64,000 nucleotides of DNA from Gnetum montanum (GCA_015680685.1 MNCI01006534.1:404253-468252); one strand, 5' to 3'; shown: positions 1 to 10,245, numbered from the stretch's first letter. Notes: a model not told the origin generated them from the letters alone. A program made the numbers and translations.

Positions 1-42
1 CCCTCTCAGGCTCCCCGCTCTGAAGCCGTCCGCAGTCGCCAT
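1..42 (-). CDS. First 14 codons of a host protein-coding gene (runs off left edge)
   Basis: Read leftward, ATG at 42-40 opens MATADGFRAGSLRG, which continues past the window edge. The start is chosen because the context AATAATGGC fits the plant start consensus, an in-frame TGA lies upstream beyond the Ser-coding AGT run, and a TATA box sits about 300 bp upstream. Codon use is GC-rich (GCG, GGC, CTG, GGG), unlike the AT-rich repeats that fill the rest of the window. The product is not recognisable from 14 residues. An N-terminal Met-Ala with mixed small residues gives no clear targeting signal. This is the only host gene I can support in the window. Confidence 0.7.
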   Translation of the reverse strand, partial: MATADGFRAGSLRG

Positions 43-310
43 TATTCTATTCTCGCCAAAACTACTACTACTACTACTACTACTATCAATATCTTCTTCT
101 CAACAAATTATATCTTCTCTGCAATCCAATAATACTCCTCTGTGTGTATGAATCCTGCTACTCCACACACGTCCCTGTCTGCAAATCTCTCTCCCCTGCA
201 ATATCAAACACAATTTTCTCTGTTCGTATTTGCTTTCTTTCTTTCTGCTGCTGCGGGAGGCAGCCTTGGGTATGTGGTTTTCAGATACCCTCTGTGTGTG
301 TTTGCAATTG
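43..310 (-). other. Probable 5' leader of the left-edge gene
   Basis: The stretch between the expected transcription start (about 25-35 bp downstream of the TATA box) and the ATG at 42 has no competing start in a good context. It carries AGT and GAA runs, as plant leaders often do. The transcription start is inferred from TATA spacing only, and an intron within the leader cannot be excluded. Confidence 0.45.
61..84. repeat. (ACT)8 trinucleotide microsatellite
   Basis: Eight perfect ACT units (AGT on the minus strand) lie inside the inferred 5' leader, about 20 bp before the ATG. They are in frame with the ATG but follow an upstream TGA, so they are not translated from a longer start. Length variation here could affect leader structure. 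Confidence 0.9.
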
Positions 311-338
311 CAGTACCGAGAGTTCCAGTCATAAGCCC

Positions 339-345
339 ATTTATA
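339..345 (-). promoter_or_regulatory. TATA box of the left-edge gene
   Basis: The minus strand reads CTCTATAAATGG, a canonical plant TATAAAT box, about 300 bp upstream of the ATG at 42. It sits in a GC-richer block than the flanking repeats. Function is inferred from motif and spacing. Confidence 0.6.
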
Positions 346-1503
346 GAGAAAGGCACGGCCTCGCAGTAGGACCCACTGTCCCTCGCAGTGTTTTGTTTTC
401 CTCCACCCATCCACCTTCCACCCGTTTATGGATCCGTCGCACGGATTTCGGAAGGCGAATGCCATTCTAGAAGGGCGGCTACAGCTTTGAATTTCAATAC
501 CAAATAATAGAAGCTATGCTTCTTCCTCCGCTCTTTCCGATTCCCGCAAATTGGGCAAACTCCCTGCTAACCATACTTTGATTTCTCTTTTCTTTTCTAG
601 TGGAACTTTCCTGCACGCGGAATGGTGCGCTGAACTTTTATGTTCATCACATGTTTTCGCTTGGATTGCATGCCAGTCATTGAATGCCTGCTCCCTGGAC
701 AGTCCGCTGAAATTATCTCTGGTTGATCATAAATCGTTCATATTTTTATAAATAATTTTTAGTACGCATGGCTCATGTAACTTTTAATTAAGTTTTTAAA
801 TGTGTGATATTGGGGGACACCTTTTGACCTTTCCCGCCGTCATCCACGGCTTTCAAGATTAAAAGAAGTTTAATTTATCGTTAAGAAAATTAAAAGCGAA
901 ACACACAAATCTTCAGGCGCTGTCTTTTTAGGCTAGGAGTTTTAAATTATTAAAAGGCATTGTGGAAAACACATTTTATTGAAAAAAATCATTAACCATT
1001 TATAAATTTTTGCTATTAACTTTGCAGCATGTCATCAAAATTCACAATCAACATTATTGGCATTTTATACCCACCAAATTTAACAAAACAAAATAAAGAA
1101 ATAGAATTATTTATTTGGAAGATACATGGTATACGTAACTCCACATACATTTACGTACTATATGCATATTAATAATATCACGTTGCAACCAATAAATTTC
1201 TATGCACTCACGCGTTTTTCATTCAAACAGTTTTAAAATTTTATACAGCATGAGAAAAGTAATAAAAATGCGTCATTTATACATCAAATTGCAAGCTTAC
1301 GAAAAAATGGTACGTTGAAAGTTCTATTGGTTTCACAAATATCTGATCGTACTTTCCAAGTAAATTGCAAAAAGTAAGCTAAGTTTTCAAGACCGGGTCA
1401 ACTTTCAACCGTCCAATTTCCTATAATGTACGCCATGGCGCGGCTGTTCAACCTTCCAATTGACTTTCCGTGAATTGTATTGTATTGGACGATTGACGAG
1501 GAC

Positions 1504-1527
1504 CTGATCCTGATCCTGATCCTGATC
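1504..1527. repeat. (CTGATC)4 hexanucleotide repeat
   Basis: Four perfect CTGATC units, followed by a partial CTG. It lies in the non-coding upstream region; the open frame running through it on the minus strand has no recognisable product. Confidence 0.85.
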
Positions 1528-1639
1528 CTGCTCCAGACGGCGGGGCACCCCCACCGTGGCATTTAAAACGAACCAACCGTGACGCATCTAAAACGGATAC
1601 GGTCGCTTCCACGAATTCAAACTTCAAGCGTTGATGCTA

Positions 1640-1700
1640 GAGTCAACAGTGGGCGTCGATTGTAATGGCCGGAGTCAACATTGGGCGTCGATTGTAAATG
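1640..1700. repeat. Tandem pair of about 28 bp containing W-box cores
   Basis: 1640-1667 and 1672-1700 are near-identical units sharing GAGTCAACA and GGGCGTCGATTGTAA, differing by one substitution and a one-base insertion. Each unit carries a TTGACT W-box core on the minus strand, so the duplication doubled the motif. Confidence 0.8.
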
Positions 1701-2123
1701 CCAATGCCGATGCGCAAAATTGCATTCAATGACATTATTATTGTTATTGGATCTTCTTGCTGGGCACAAGCTACCACTATTATTAACGAGCAAATGGCAT
1801 TACAAAATGGAAGAATGGTAAGCAACGGGGAACTAGAAGATTCCTGAAAACAAACAAAATACCTAAATGCTCCACCAGTTGGGTTAGCGCACGTGGTCAG
1901 CAATAAGAGAAGGTCCTGGATCCAAATGCGTAGACCGTGGACAGGTCAGCTCACGGCAGCACGCCGTGTAAATTGTGAAAAGAAATGCTATGGTCGTGTA
2001 TTGTTCTTGACACCAGCACTATACGTAAGAACTAAGTAGCGCCGGTCGTCTACATTATCTTTGATTAAGAGGCACTTTTAAAATAAATACTCAAAGGTAC
2101 ATTATGAAATTTAAATTTAAGCC

Positions 2124-2270
2124 TGAGTTTTATTATGTCCAAAGAGCCGTAAGATTTATGAGAAGAAGATTGTATTTTCATAAAAAATAAAGATATATTC
2201 TACATATTTGAGCCAACATTAATGGAGGCAATAAAAATAAATTATATAGGCTTTTTGTTGTAATATTATA
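2124..2270 (-). mobile_element. Decayed LINE-like 3' tail (copy 1)
   Basis: This block aligns along its length to the left part of 4452-4745, sharing TTTATTA.GTCCAAAGA, AAAAATAAAGATA and a TTTTT.GATGTAA-like end. The second copy continues into a recognisable zinc-binding tail of a non-LTR reverse transcriptase. By itself this copy has no readable protein. Assignment to a LINE rests on copy 2. Confidence 0.4.
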
Positions 2271-2282
2271 ACCCAAGTCATA

Positions 2283-2459
2283 TGTTTGATTCTACTAAGC
2301 TAATACACAACCCCCTCATCACACCAGGGTAGATGTGATCCAATAAACAAGAGTCTCTAAGCTACTCTGTTATGCTTAGATGCAAAGTTAGGAATTGAAG
2401 CCACAACCTCTTCACCTTAAGCTAAGTGTCTAGGCCACTACACTACACCACTAAGTGCA
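2283..2459 (-). mobile_element. tRNA-derived SINE-like element
   Basis: On the minus strand the sequence begins with a tRNA-like head: an A-box-like TAGTGTAGTGGCCTAGAC and, downstream, a B-box-like CTTCAATTCC. This is the layout of internal RNA polymerase III promoters in plant SINEs. The 10-bp flanks CCAAGTCATA (2273-2282) and CCAAGTTATA (2460-2469) may be a target duplication with one mismatch. It is not a tRNA gene, since no cloverleaf with an acceptor stem closes around the boxes. It is a different family from the SINE at 32098. Confidence 0.5.
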
Positions 2460-2828
2460 CCAAGTTATAAACTAGTTTGGCTATATATTTATGATATATA
2501 TCTATTATTTCACTAAGGGATTTTTTTTCTTATTCAAATTAATGAACTCCCATAATTGATTTTCATGTTAAAAAAAGTCAAAACCACCTTTACATATCCA
2601 TAATAATTATTTATTTTAGGCGACAAAGTCAAACTAATACATTCCCATAATAATTCCAATAAAAAGTTCATCTCTTGGCTCCACTAAGACCCCTTGGATC
2701 TATTGAACCAATTTCAAAATTCCTTGTACAATTTTTTTTTTAATTTGTCAAACCTATGACTTGGGTTTACCAAACCAAGAAATTTTTACTATGCTAATAC
2801 CTCATTGTTTATTTTCAATGACAAAGTC

Positions 2829-2940
2829 CAACCAATACATACCCATAATAAAAAGGATCATCCCTTAGAGCCAAAATGCTCATCTAACCAATACATACCC
2901 ATAATAAAAGGTTTATCAATTGAAGCCACACTGCTCATAG
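2829..2940. repeat. Tandem duplication joining SINE 3' end and its target
   Basis: Two units, 2829-2886 and 2888-2940, each begin with AACCAATACATACCCATAA and end with a segment like the 3' end of the SINE at 32098 (GCC....TGCTCAT). A related AATACAT..CCATAATAA motif also lies at about 2637 and 3045. The arrangement suggests duplication of the insertion site plus SINE tail, or two insertions at the same target. Confidence 0.5.
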
Positions 2941-3043
2941 ATGAGTGAAAACTCAACCTCTTCAGGTGGTTGCACCCAAGCTCGAATCTAGGTCTTTAAT
3001 TTGAGAAACAAGTACCTTACCATCACTCCAAATGATAGTCGCT
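2912..3043 (-). mobile_element. SINE, copy 1 of the family at 32098
   Basis: The minus strand opens GCGACTATCATTTGGAGTGA and continues with an A-box-like TGGAGTGATGGTAAGG and a B-box-like GATTCGAGCT. It then matches the copy at 32098-32263 almost to the end (GGTGCAACC, GAAGAGGTT, GCAGTGTGGCTTC). Flanking CAATACATA at 2889-2897 and 3044-3052 fits a target duplication. The shared head, body and independent insertion sites show a mobile family. Confidence 0.65.
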
Positions 3044-3052
3044 CAATACATA

Positions 3053-4451
3053 ATAATTTCCATGGAAAAGTTCATCTCTTAGTTAAGCATGATGATGGTA
3101 ATTATTTATTATTTATTTTCTGTAATGAAGTTTAGTCAACTAGAAATTGGCCTCTCAGCTAAATTTTTTAAAAAAAAAATTTGTAAAAGGAATTTCGAAA
3201 TCAATCTCATAGATCCATTGAATTTTAGATAAAAAATTCAGTTTTAGTTTTATTATAACATGGCCACAAGCAAACAATTATTTTAACCTTGTCTCGACAA
3301 AATACTTAAATGGTACATAGCCCTGATACATACTCAATGGCCAATTGAATGTATACGAAAATCAACTCATTCCTAAGAATTATATCTATTTCTCAAACGT
3401 AACATGTGTTACCATAGATATAAATGACATTTCCGACGATTTTTAAACATTTCGAAACGTCGTTTTGCCTAAAACTTTAAGCGTGAAATACGTGAAAGGG
3501 GCCAAAGACGTTCATTTGAATGTATATTTCCAAGTAGCAAGGAGCGTCGGCCATGTGGCCCTGTCTGTCTGACCAAACTGATTTTATATTTCTAAATTTA
3601 TTTTAATTTCGCGTGCTTTTACATACGCCGTATCTGTCAGTGTTGTGTATTAAGATATGATTCCGTGAAGATGCATTGTTTTCGTCACTGTTGTTGGCAT
3701 AATGTGCAGACAAGTGGATTCCATTGGAGAAAGAGAAAGGTGGGCGATAATGATGATACCGTTAAATTCCATTAGGTGAAGATATCATACTCATGATAAT
3801 TAAAAGCAGGTAAGTCCTTACCAGTCCCATAATTGAAGAGGTCCCGCCACAATGTCTATCCAATCGTGTCTATTCTAACAAGTCGAGATTCCATAAGTTT
3901 GGTCGAGAAGAGCACTAAAGGTTGTAGCGCATGCGTAGAAAAAACATGTAATATATATAATTTTTTTTATTAATTAAAAATTTCACTTTCATGAATCCGA
4001 TCTTGGACCTCAATGATTTGTCTTTTACAAAGAAAAATCTTGGGCCTCAAATCATTTTTTTGTTTTACAAGATAAAAATCAACATATTCTTTTTCATCGG
4101 ATGTTTAAAAGAATCATATGTAAGTCATGGATGAATACCTTGGGGTCTCTATTTATTAATGTAGATATACTATAGCTAGTTGTCTACTTAATAATATAGT
4201 CCTTTAAAGTATACTTTTAGCATGTTCCTAAACCGCATGTGTCTAACCTTTGGGATTAAACTAGTAACTTGTAGAACACAACCCATAATAGGGTCAAAAA
4301 TTCAATCCTTCTCAACCATTTTACCCTACAAGAGAAGTTTGATTGACATTTTTTTATAGCAAAGGACATGCATTTTCAAAAGCTTCCTAGGGCATTACTG
4401 TTTTTAATATGGCATCAAAAGGGGAATAATAATAATAATAATTGAAATAAA
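3053..4451. other. AT-rich spacer, no gene seen
   Basis: No frame of useful length and no domain is visible on either strand. Scattered T- and A-runs and short degenerate repeats suggest ancient repeat debris. A slightly GC-richer patch lies at about 3420-3560, without recognisable content. Confidence 0.5.
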
Positions 4452-4745
4452 ATGAAGCTTTATTACGTCCAAAGACCCATACGATCTATTGGACAGATAT
4501 TACATTTTTATGAAAAATAAAGATAAACTCTACAAATTGACCAAGCACTAATGAGGGTATCAAAACTAAACCATACAAGTTTTTTGATGTAACGATTATA
4601 ATGTTGTCTCAAATGGGTACTCATAGCACAAGAAAGAAACATATGTAACTCATCTTCAAGGGCTCCTGATCTACACAACATACAGATGCATTCTTCTTGT
4701 GGGAGTTGAATTCATCTTCTACTTTCAATTTTAAGATGATGAGAA
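4452..4745 (-). mobile_element. Decayed LINE remnant: zinc-binding C-terminus and 3' tail (copy 2)
   Basis: Minus-strand translation through about 4745-4612 gives SHHLKIESRR, one stop, then QLPQEECICMLC and EDELHMFLSC. The spacing C-x2-C-x9-H-x4-C preceded by a basic IE.GR-like stretch is that of the zinc-binding domain found at the C-terminus of many non-LTR reverse transcriptases. The segment 4452-4611 is non-coding tail and matches copy 1 at 2124-2270. Family assignment is from motif pattern only; the rest of the element is absent. Confidence 0.45.
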
Positions 4746-5016
4746 CTTAATCAAAGTTTGTTGATGGCATTCTAATACTTGATGGGAATAGTAGATGAGA
4801 GATAGTGAGCTTCTACATCAAGTTTATTACATCTAATGTGGTGTAAATAAAATTTCCTCTTGCCTTCTACATTAGCCCACATACGTGTTAAAACCTTTTG
4901 CTTAATTAGTTAGTGAATATGCTTAGGATTTTGGTGCACATCCTTCCACGAGATATTTCATTTTCTCAACCATTGCATCTTTTGAAAATATCAACTATGT
5001 TCTCATGAATCCTTAA

Positions 5017-5776
5017 TGATGAGTCATGATTTGCCTGGCTCCGATATCAGAGCCCTGATATCGGATACTTGATATCAGACCCCTAAATGCGTTATCAGAT
5101 ATTCAATATCAAGGGGTATGTGTCGGCCTATAAATATAGCACTTGGGCGCACGGTTTGGGCAAGAGTTTTGCATAGTTTTTCAAAGTTTTATCAATAGAG
5201 TAGCTGAATTCTTGCAATTTTATTTTGTAATCTTAGAGAATAGTCAATGAGTGTCCACAGAGTGGATCTAAGTTAGTTGTAGGAAGTCTTATTCAACTGG
5301 CAATGTAACTGGACATATTCCATGAGCGGCAATAAGATCAAGATTGATTCTTATTCATTGTAGCACTTTGACTTAGATTAGATTTACTTTCTATGCAATT
5401 TACTTTTCATGTTCTTAGTTAATATTTACATTTTCATGCTTGTTAATTAATTAAGCACATAAGTATGATCGCTTCGAGCATGTATATGACTCTTTGTAAT
5501 CCTAGCAATGCTTAACGTTTGGTGACCAAGCAGTGTTATATGTGTTCAGGATGTGCATGGAAAGTGGGACCAGATACTTATGTTAAGGTAGTTAATTATT
5601 AATTAGCAATTAGATTTACTGAATTGATTATAAATTGAATTTCAACCTATTGTTAATTGTAGAATAATAAAATATAAAATAATAAAAATCATATGCCTCA
5701 CTTTGGACTAAACCATACATGACAAAGCTACCACTACTCCAAGTGGGAAGATAACAAATTGTGATCAAGGCATAAC
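5017..5776 (+). mobile_element. Truncated Athila-like LTR (LTR-a)
   Basis: It starts TGATGAGTCATG, like the LTRs of elements 1-4. Upstream of a TATAAATA box at 5129-5136 is an array of GATATC palindromes. The R-U5 part carries the family landmarks: TGAGTGTCCACAG, GGCAATAAGATC, a paired TTTGGTGACC-type motif and the A-rich AAAATCATATGCCTCA. The 3' end is cut where LTR-b begins at 5777, so the terminal TCATCA is lost. No internal region follows, so it is a truncated solo LTR. Confidence 0.75.
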
Positions 5777-6172
5777 TGATGAATCGCGTTATTTTGTCTA
5801 CTCCAATGTCAGGTACGTGACATTGAAGCCATGACATCATGTACACGATGTCGAGGTCCAGTTGTAACATCGTGTACACGACATTAGGGTGTATACCCCA
5901 AGGCTATAAATACTGCACCTGGGCTCCAATTTTCATAATTAGTTTTTAGTCATTTTTAGTTAGAGAAGCAAAGCTCTTGCCATTTATTTTCCTCAAAGTT
6001 AGAATATTTTCTGAGTGTCCACAGAAGGAATCTAAGTTTGTACGGTTCTTTGTTCGAGTAGTGATGTACCTGAGTGCAGCAATGTGATAGGAATAAAACT
6101 AACTCTTTTGACAATCCTTACGGCACTGAGAATAGCTTAATATTTTCTTTAATGCATTTTACTAATCATCTC
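5777..6172 (+). mobile_element. Truncated LTR of the element-2 subfamily (LTR-b)
   Basis: It starts TGATGAATC, the same start as the LTRs of element 2 on the other strand, and follows them through TATAAATA (5905-5912), CTCAAAGTTAGAA, TGATAGGAATAAAA and ACTGAGAATAG to about 6172, where the match stops. U3 holds a pair of inverted GACATCxTGTACACGATGTC-like motifs. It abuts LTR-a at 5777, so it probably inserted into LTR-a before both were truncated. Confidence 0.7.
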
Positions 6173-7088
6173 AAAGCTCATCAACATAAACCTCATATGC
6201 AACACCATAATATATGCCAAACCATTAAGATGCATAAAACATACACATGAGCATAAGTATCATAGCTCCATAAAGATCATATGTACCAAGGATATGAAAA
6301 AAAAAATATGGGTTGTTACACAAGGAAGGTGAAGGTGGATATTACATAAGGCTAATAAGGCTTATATTTAGTTCTTTTATAAAAATGTACTATAATAGTG
6401 TAGGATGCATACATCTAATGCCCATAATTCTAAACCTCAATTATGTAATTTTTTTAAAAACATATGAACATATCTACATTTTCATTTCCCTTGTCTAATA
6501 AACAAATTAAAGTTAAATATGTTACAAGTATATAAATATAATTAGCACATGTACTTCAAAGCTAATTTATACATATACAATTACAAAATCTTATTTTATT
6601 TCTACATGTCAAGAAAGTTATCATTTTACTAATTATGAGTTTCAAGTTCCATAATAATAGAAGACAAGTGTTCATGCTTAGTTGGCATAGACATGGCCTA
6701 TGATTAATGTTGTGCAATGGCATTGGCATTGACATCTCATTTGGCTGTTGAAAGTTCCAATGTGGCACTTCCAAGATGAAAAGTAGCTGAGAATATCAAT
6801 TTAAGTATGAAAACAAGTTTTCTACGGTTCTAGATTTGTGTTTTATAAATATTGGATTTGTACTACATGTTTGGAGACATGAGTACAAGAGAGTTAAGAG
6901 AGAAATTACATGAGTTAAGAGAGTTAATGTGCATCTCAATGATCAATCGTCTGATGAGATATTAACCATAGTTCTCTATATTGAGATCATGATTGATTGT
7001 ATCTTGCATTAAGGTCGATCATGTGTGATTGTAGAGCCTCATACTTTATAATATCATTGAGTGTATGAGGGTTTGGTTTTGTGGATTA
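6173..7088. other. AT-rich spacer, no gene seen
   Basis: No family features were found. The open frames of 60-70 codons here are unsupported. The last 230 bp (from about 6860) contain GAGTTAAGAGAG repeats and were the insertion target of element 1; the interrupted sequence resumes at 16688. Confidence 0.5.
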
Positions 7089-7093
7089 GGTTC

Positions 7094-7738
7094 TGATGAA
7101 CCATGATATCGTGTACGCAATATCGTGTCATAGAGTGAACAGATCCTTATTCAAGCATTGTGTACTTGAGCACACTTTGTGTACGGTAATAAAGGCAAAC
7201 TTTATGATAAACCTTGCAACATACATAATAGATTAATTAGTGTCAATTATTATTTAATGCTTTCCTAGTTAATTAATGATCTCTCTCACCTTACAACTCT
7301 CTTAGTTAAATACACTTAGTACGATCACTTCGAGAATGCATGTAGCGCTTGGTAACCCAGTAACAATTAGCGTTTGGTAACCCTAGTAGTGTTGCACCGA
7401 TTCAGGATGTGTACGGCAAGTGGGAACAGATACTGGTGTTAGGAGCACTTAGAACTTAGTTAATGAATAGTTAAATTAGATTAGTTACTTAGTTATTTCT
7501 CTCTCTACTTCTTATTAGTGTAGGATATAAAACACATAAAAGCCATAAAAATCATATGCCTCAAGCTTACTTAACCATACAACCATGACATACAAGTAAG
7601 TTTGGGAAGACAATGATTAATCAACCCATTATTGTTCCATAGAGGCGCATAGGCACTTAGTCCTTAGAATTCGACCGAATCGTGCGTGAAATGCTCATAT
7701 TCGTATGGTTGAGCGTAGGGGTACCTTGCCGCTCATCA
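7094..7738 (+). repeat. 5' LTR of element 1, U3 core promoter deleted
   Basis: It runs TGATGAACC to CTCATCA. Compared with the 822-bp 3' LTR it lacks about 180 bp, from the second GATATC motif to the sequence before TCATAGAGTG. A GTC microhomology lies at the junction (about 7127). The lost part contains the TATA box, so this LTR could not drive transcription. Confidence 0.9.
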
Positions 7739-7739
7739 T

Positions 7740-7757
7740 TGGCGCCATTGTCGGGGA
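7740..7757 (+). promoter_or_regulatory. Primer binding site, tRNA-Asp type
   Basis: TGGCGCCATTGTCGGGGA begins one base after the LTR. It matches the complement of the 3' end of plant tRNA-Asp (ending CCGGCAACGGCGCCA) at all but two positions. This primer is typical of Athila-type elements. Confidence 0.85.
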
Positions 7758-7870
7758 CTTAGTTGTTTGTGCGCTAAGTAGAACTTAGGAAATCATTTAC
7801 ATCATTGGAACGAACCCTTAGGGTTGATTAAGGAAAAGATAATAGTACATTACACACTGAATAAGATAAA

Positions 7871-9819
7871 ATGTCTTCTTCTTCACACAAAAGCACTTCA
7901 CCACCTAGGAATAACACAAGAAGAAATCGGCGGCAAGATACACATGACGTTGATTCGCCAATTCCTCAACAGTTTTGTGTGGTATATGTTCATCCCGATG
8001 AATATGTACCCGAATTCACCTTTATACTCCACCAAGATGAACAACTGCATCGGCGTGCCTCGGAAGGTAATATAGTATTACCTCCCAACTGTTTAGTCCC
8101 AAGTATGCTTCTTCGTGCTCTCACGCGAATAGGCATGCAACACTTACATGCTGAGTACATTGCGCATGACTATGATTCAAGAAATTATCGTCCTACTGAA
8201 GCACAACGTCAAAGGGATTATCAACAGGAGAGACACCATAAATCCTTGAAGGGAAAATGGTCTAAGGATGCCCCCCACATTTTAAGCGAAATTGAGGGTG
8301 ATGAACCTGCCTCAGGTAGTCACCCACATAACGATGTTCATCCCCTTAACTTTGGCCAAGGGGTTGTGTATCAAAACCTTCATTCTACTATTCACAACCC
8401 AGGTGCTAATACCAACGGACACAAAGTGTCTGAAAATAGAACAAAGACACATGACAACGATTGACATTTTGATCCCAATTGCGATTGAGGCAGAGGCCAC
8501 CAAAGAGAAGGTAGTGGACACCGTCATGGGGGTGGTTCTCCTTCTTCGTCTTCATCGTCTCCTTCACCCTCTCCTTCTATGTTCAGACATAGCCATAGAG
8601 AAACAGATCATGAGGATAAGGGCAAACAAAGTGGAAGTCACAAATGAGACAAATAAGATAGAGGATGAGGGCACTCTAGGAATCATGCCATAGAAGAAGG
8701 GAGAGTAGGGAACCGTGTAGGCACCATAGATGCTACGAACGAGATGATCATGATGAACCCCTACTTGCTATGCAAAGCATGCTAGATATAATTGAGGCTG
8801 TGAGAGTTCCAACAAGAGACCAAAAAGATAGTAGGATCAAAAGGTTAGACATGAATAAAATCCCACGATTTGAAGGGGGTTATAACGCTTATCCTCAAAA
8901 TCACTTACAAGCATTTCACAATGTGTGTGCCTTGCAAAACATAGAAAATGAGTGGCAAAAACTTAAGTTGTTCCCATGGACACTAATAAAAGAAGTTAAA
9001 AGCTGGTACCAGTCCTTAGAACCGGAATCCATTTGTAGGTGGAGTACTATGCTAGAATTTTTCAACGATAAGTACCAAACGTACTCCCAGGTGTCTAACT
9101 TGCGAAAGCAAATCCAAGGATGGAAATAAGGAAGTCATGAACCCTTGGATGCTGCCATGGGTCGTTATTATGCACTTCTACATCGTTGTCCTGGCCATGG
9201 TTATTCGTAGTAGGATCAACTACGCCATCTCGTAGATGGGATTAGGCATGAAATAAGAAGAACCCTTGGGACTTATGCCCAAGGGAGATTATCTGAGCTT
9301 AGGTCCCATCAAATTCATAGGCTACTAGAGTAAGTAGCTAAGGAAGAAGGTGAGCTAAGAAAAAGAGAGAGTGTGAAGGAATATAACCGAGATCCTTCTC
9401 TTCGAAAGAAGGGAGTAAGATTTCGTGAGGATGAGGAAGAGTCACCACTTGAAGAGATGGTGAATAGGAAAACCTTACCTATCCAAAAGTTAGCATCAGA
9501 AGTATCGACAAAGGTAGACCAACTGTGCAACTCCCTAAATAGTAGATTTCAAACTGTGCTCAAAGTAGTAGAGGAGTTTAGAGAGCGAGGTAGTGATCAT
9601 GAGAAAAGGAAAAAGAGAGAAGTAGAAAATGCACATAACAAGGGTAGGGGTAAAGTTGCTATTATTGAAGAGGTTGTGGAGTCAGATACGGATGATGATA
9701 GTGAATGTGAGATCTTTCAATACAACCATCCTAGGGGATGTTGCCCTGTAATCTCACATTTACAAGAGTATAGGGTGTATGCACTTAATCCATGTTTAAA
9801 CAAACGACAAACATCCTGA
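7871..9819 (+). pseudogene. gag: gag of element 1 (broken)
   Basis: Gag forms the virus-like particle and binds element RNA. The ATG at 7871 is supported by the matching MSSS.HK start in element 3. The first open piece (7871-8464) contains HPDEYVPEFTFILHQDE, conserved in elements 2 and 3. The capsid-like retrotransposon gag core is at 8770-9129 (HLQAFHNVCALQNIENEW, KLKLFP, WSTMLEFFNDKYQTY), and an acidic/basic C-terminal part is at 9373-9819. A zinc knuckle at 9706-9744 reads CEIFQYNHPRGCC, with the second Cys mutated to Phe. Stops and frame changes at about 8462, 8650, 9127 and 9210 break it. Confidence 0.85.
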
Positions 9820-10245
9820 CGGTTACCTTATCTCCAAGGTAACCCAAGGCAATTCCACCAACCTTTAATGTATTATCCAAGTGGAAATCCACCACAACCA
9901 ATTGAGCAACATTAACAGTGGCAACACCCACAATCATGGGGAATGCCACCACCAAGGCAGCAATATCTTTACCGACAACCTGACCCATATGGATACTACG
10001 TGCAGCATCCAATCTCTCCACGTGACTCTGTTGGTCATGTTACTCCCCAACATCACTACCAAGTCTATGAGTACTATAGGACTTCCTCTCCTAGGGGCGA
10101 CATTCCACAAGTATACCATCCTTCAAATTTGGCTGCATTTCTCCCACCTACTCCAGCAATGCATGGTGAACTCCCTACTTAGCCATAGCAACGCAATGCA
10201 ACAAGGGTTGTTAATCCTCAACCTACTATTGGATTTGACAACCGT
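9820..10245 (+). other. Degenerate gag-pol linker of element 1, Pro/Gln/Tyr-rich
   Basis: Translation gives broken stretches rich in Pro, Gln and Tyr (for example YGYYVQHPISP and YRTSSPRGD). These match the region after the zinc knuckle in elements 3 and 4. Open frames on the opposite strand here are shadows. Confidence 0.6.

Larger units (their letters stand above)
361..2100 (-). promoter_or_regulatory. Upstream region of the left-edge gene, with W-box and G-box motifs
   Basis: No convincing gene is present; the short open frames here are in AT-rich or promoter sequence without family features. Read toward the gene there are three W-box cores (TTGAC followed by C or T) at 1396-1401, 1641-1646 and 1673-1678, and a palindromic G-box CACGTG at 1890-1895. 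W-boxes bind WRKY factors and G-boxes bind bZIP or bHLH factors in plants. Their distance of more than 1 kb from the TATA box makes a role uncertain. No transposon domain was seen before about 2120. Confidence 0.3.

Noticed and set aside
100-470. Overlapping frames of 68-121 codons on both strands near the left edge
   Set aside because: They lie in the leader and promoter of the left-edge gene; no family features, and the real start is at 42 on the minus strand.
1504-1700. Possible CRISPR-like or coding repeat array
   Set aside because: Only short tandem units with no spacer regularity; this is plant nuclear DNA and the units are microsatellite or local duplication.
2283-2459. Possible tRNA gene from A- and B-box-like motifs
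   Set aside because: No acceptor or anticodon stem closes around the boxes; flanking duplications and tail fit a SINE.
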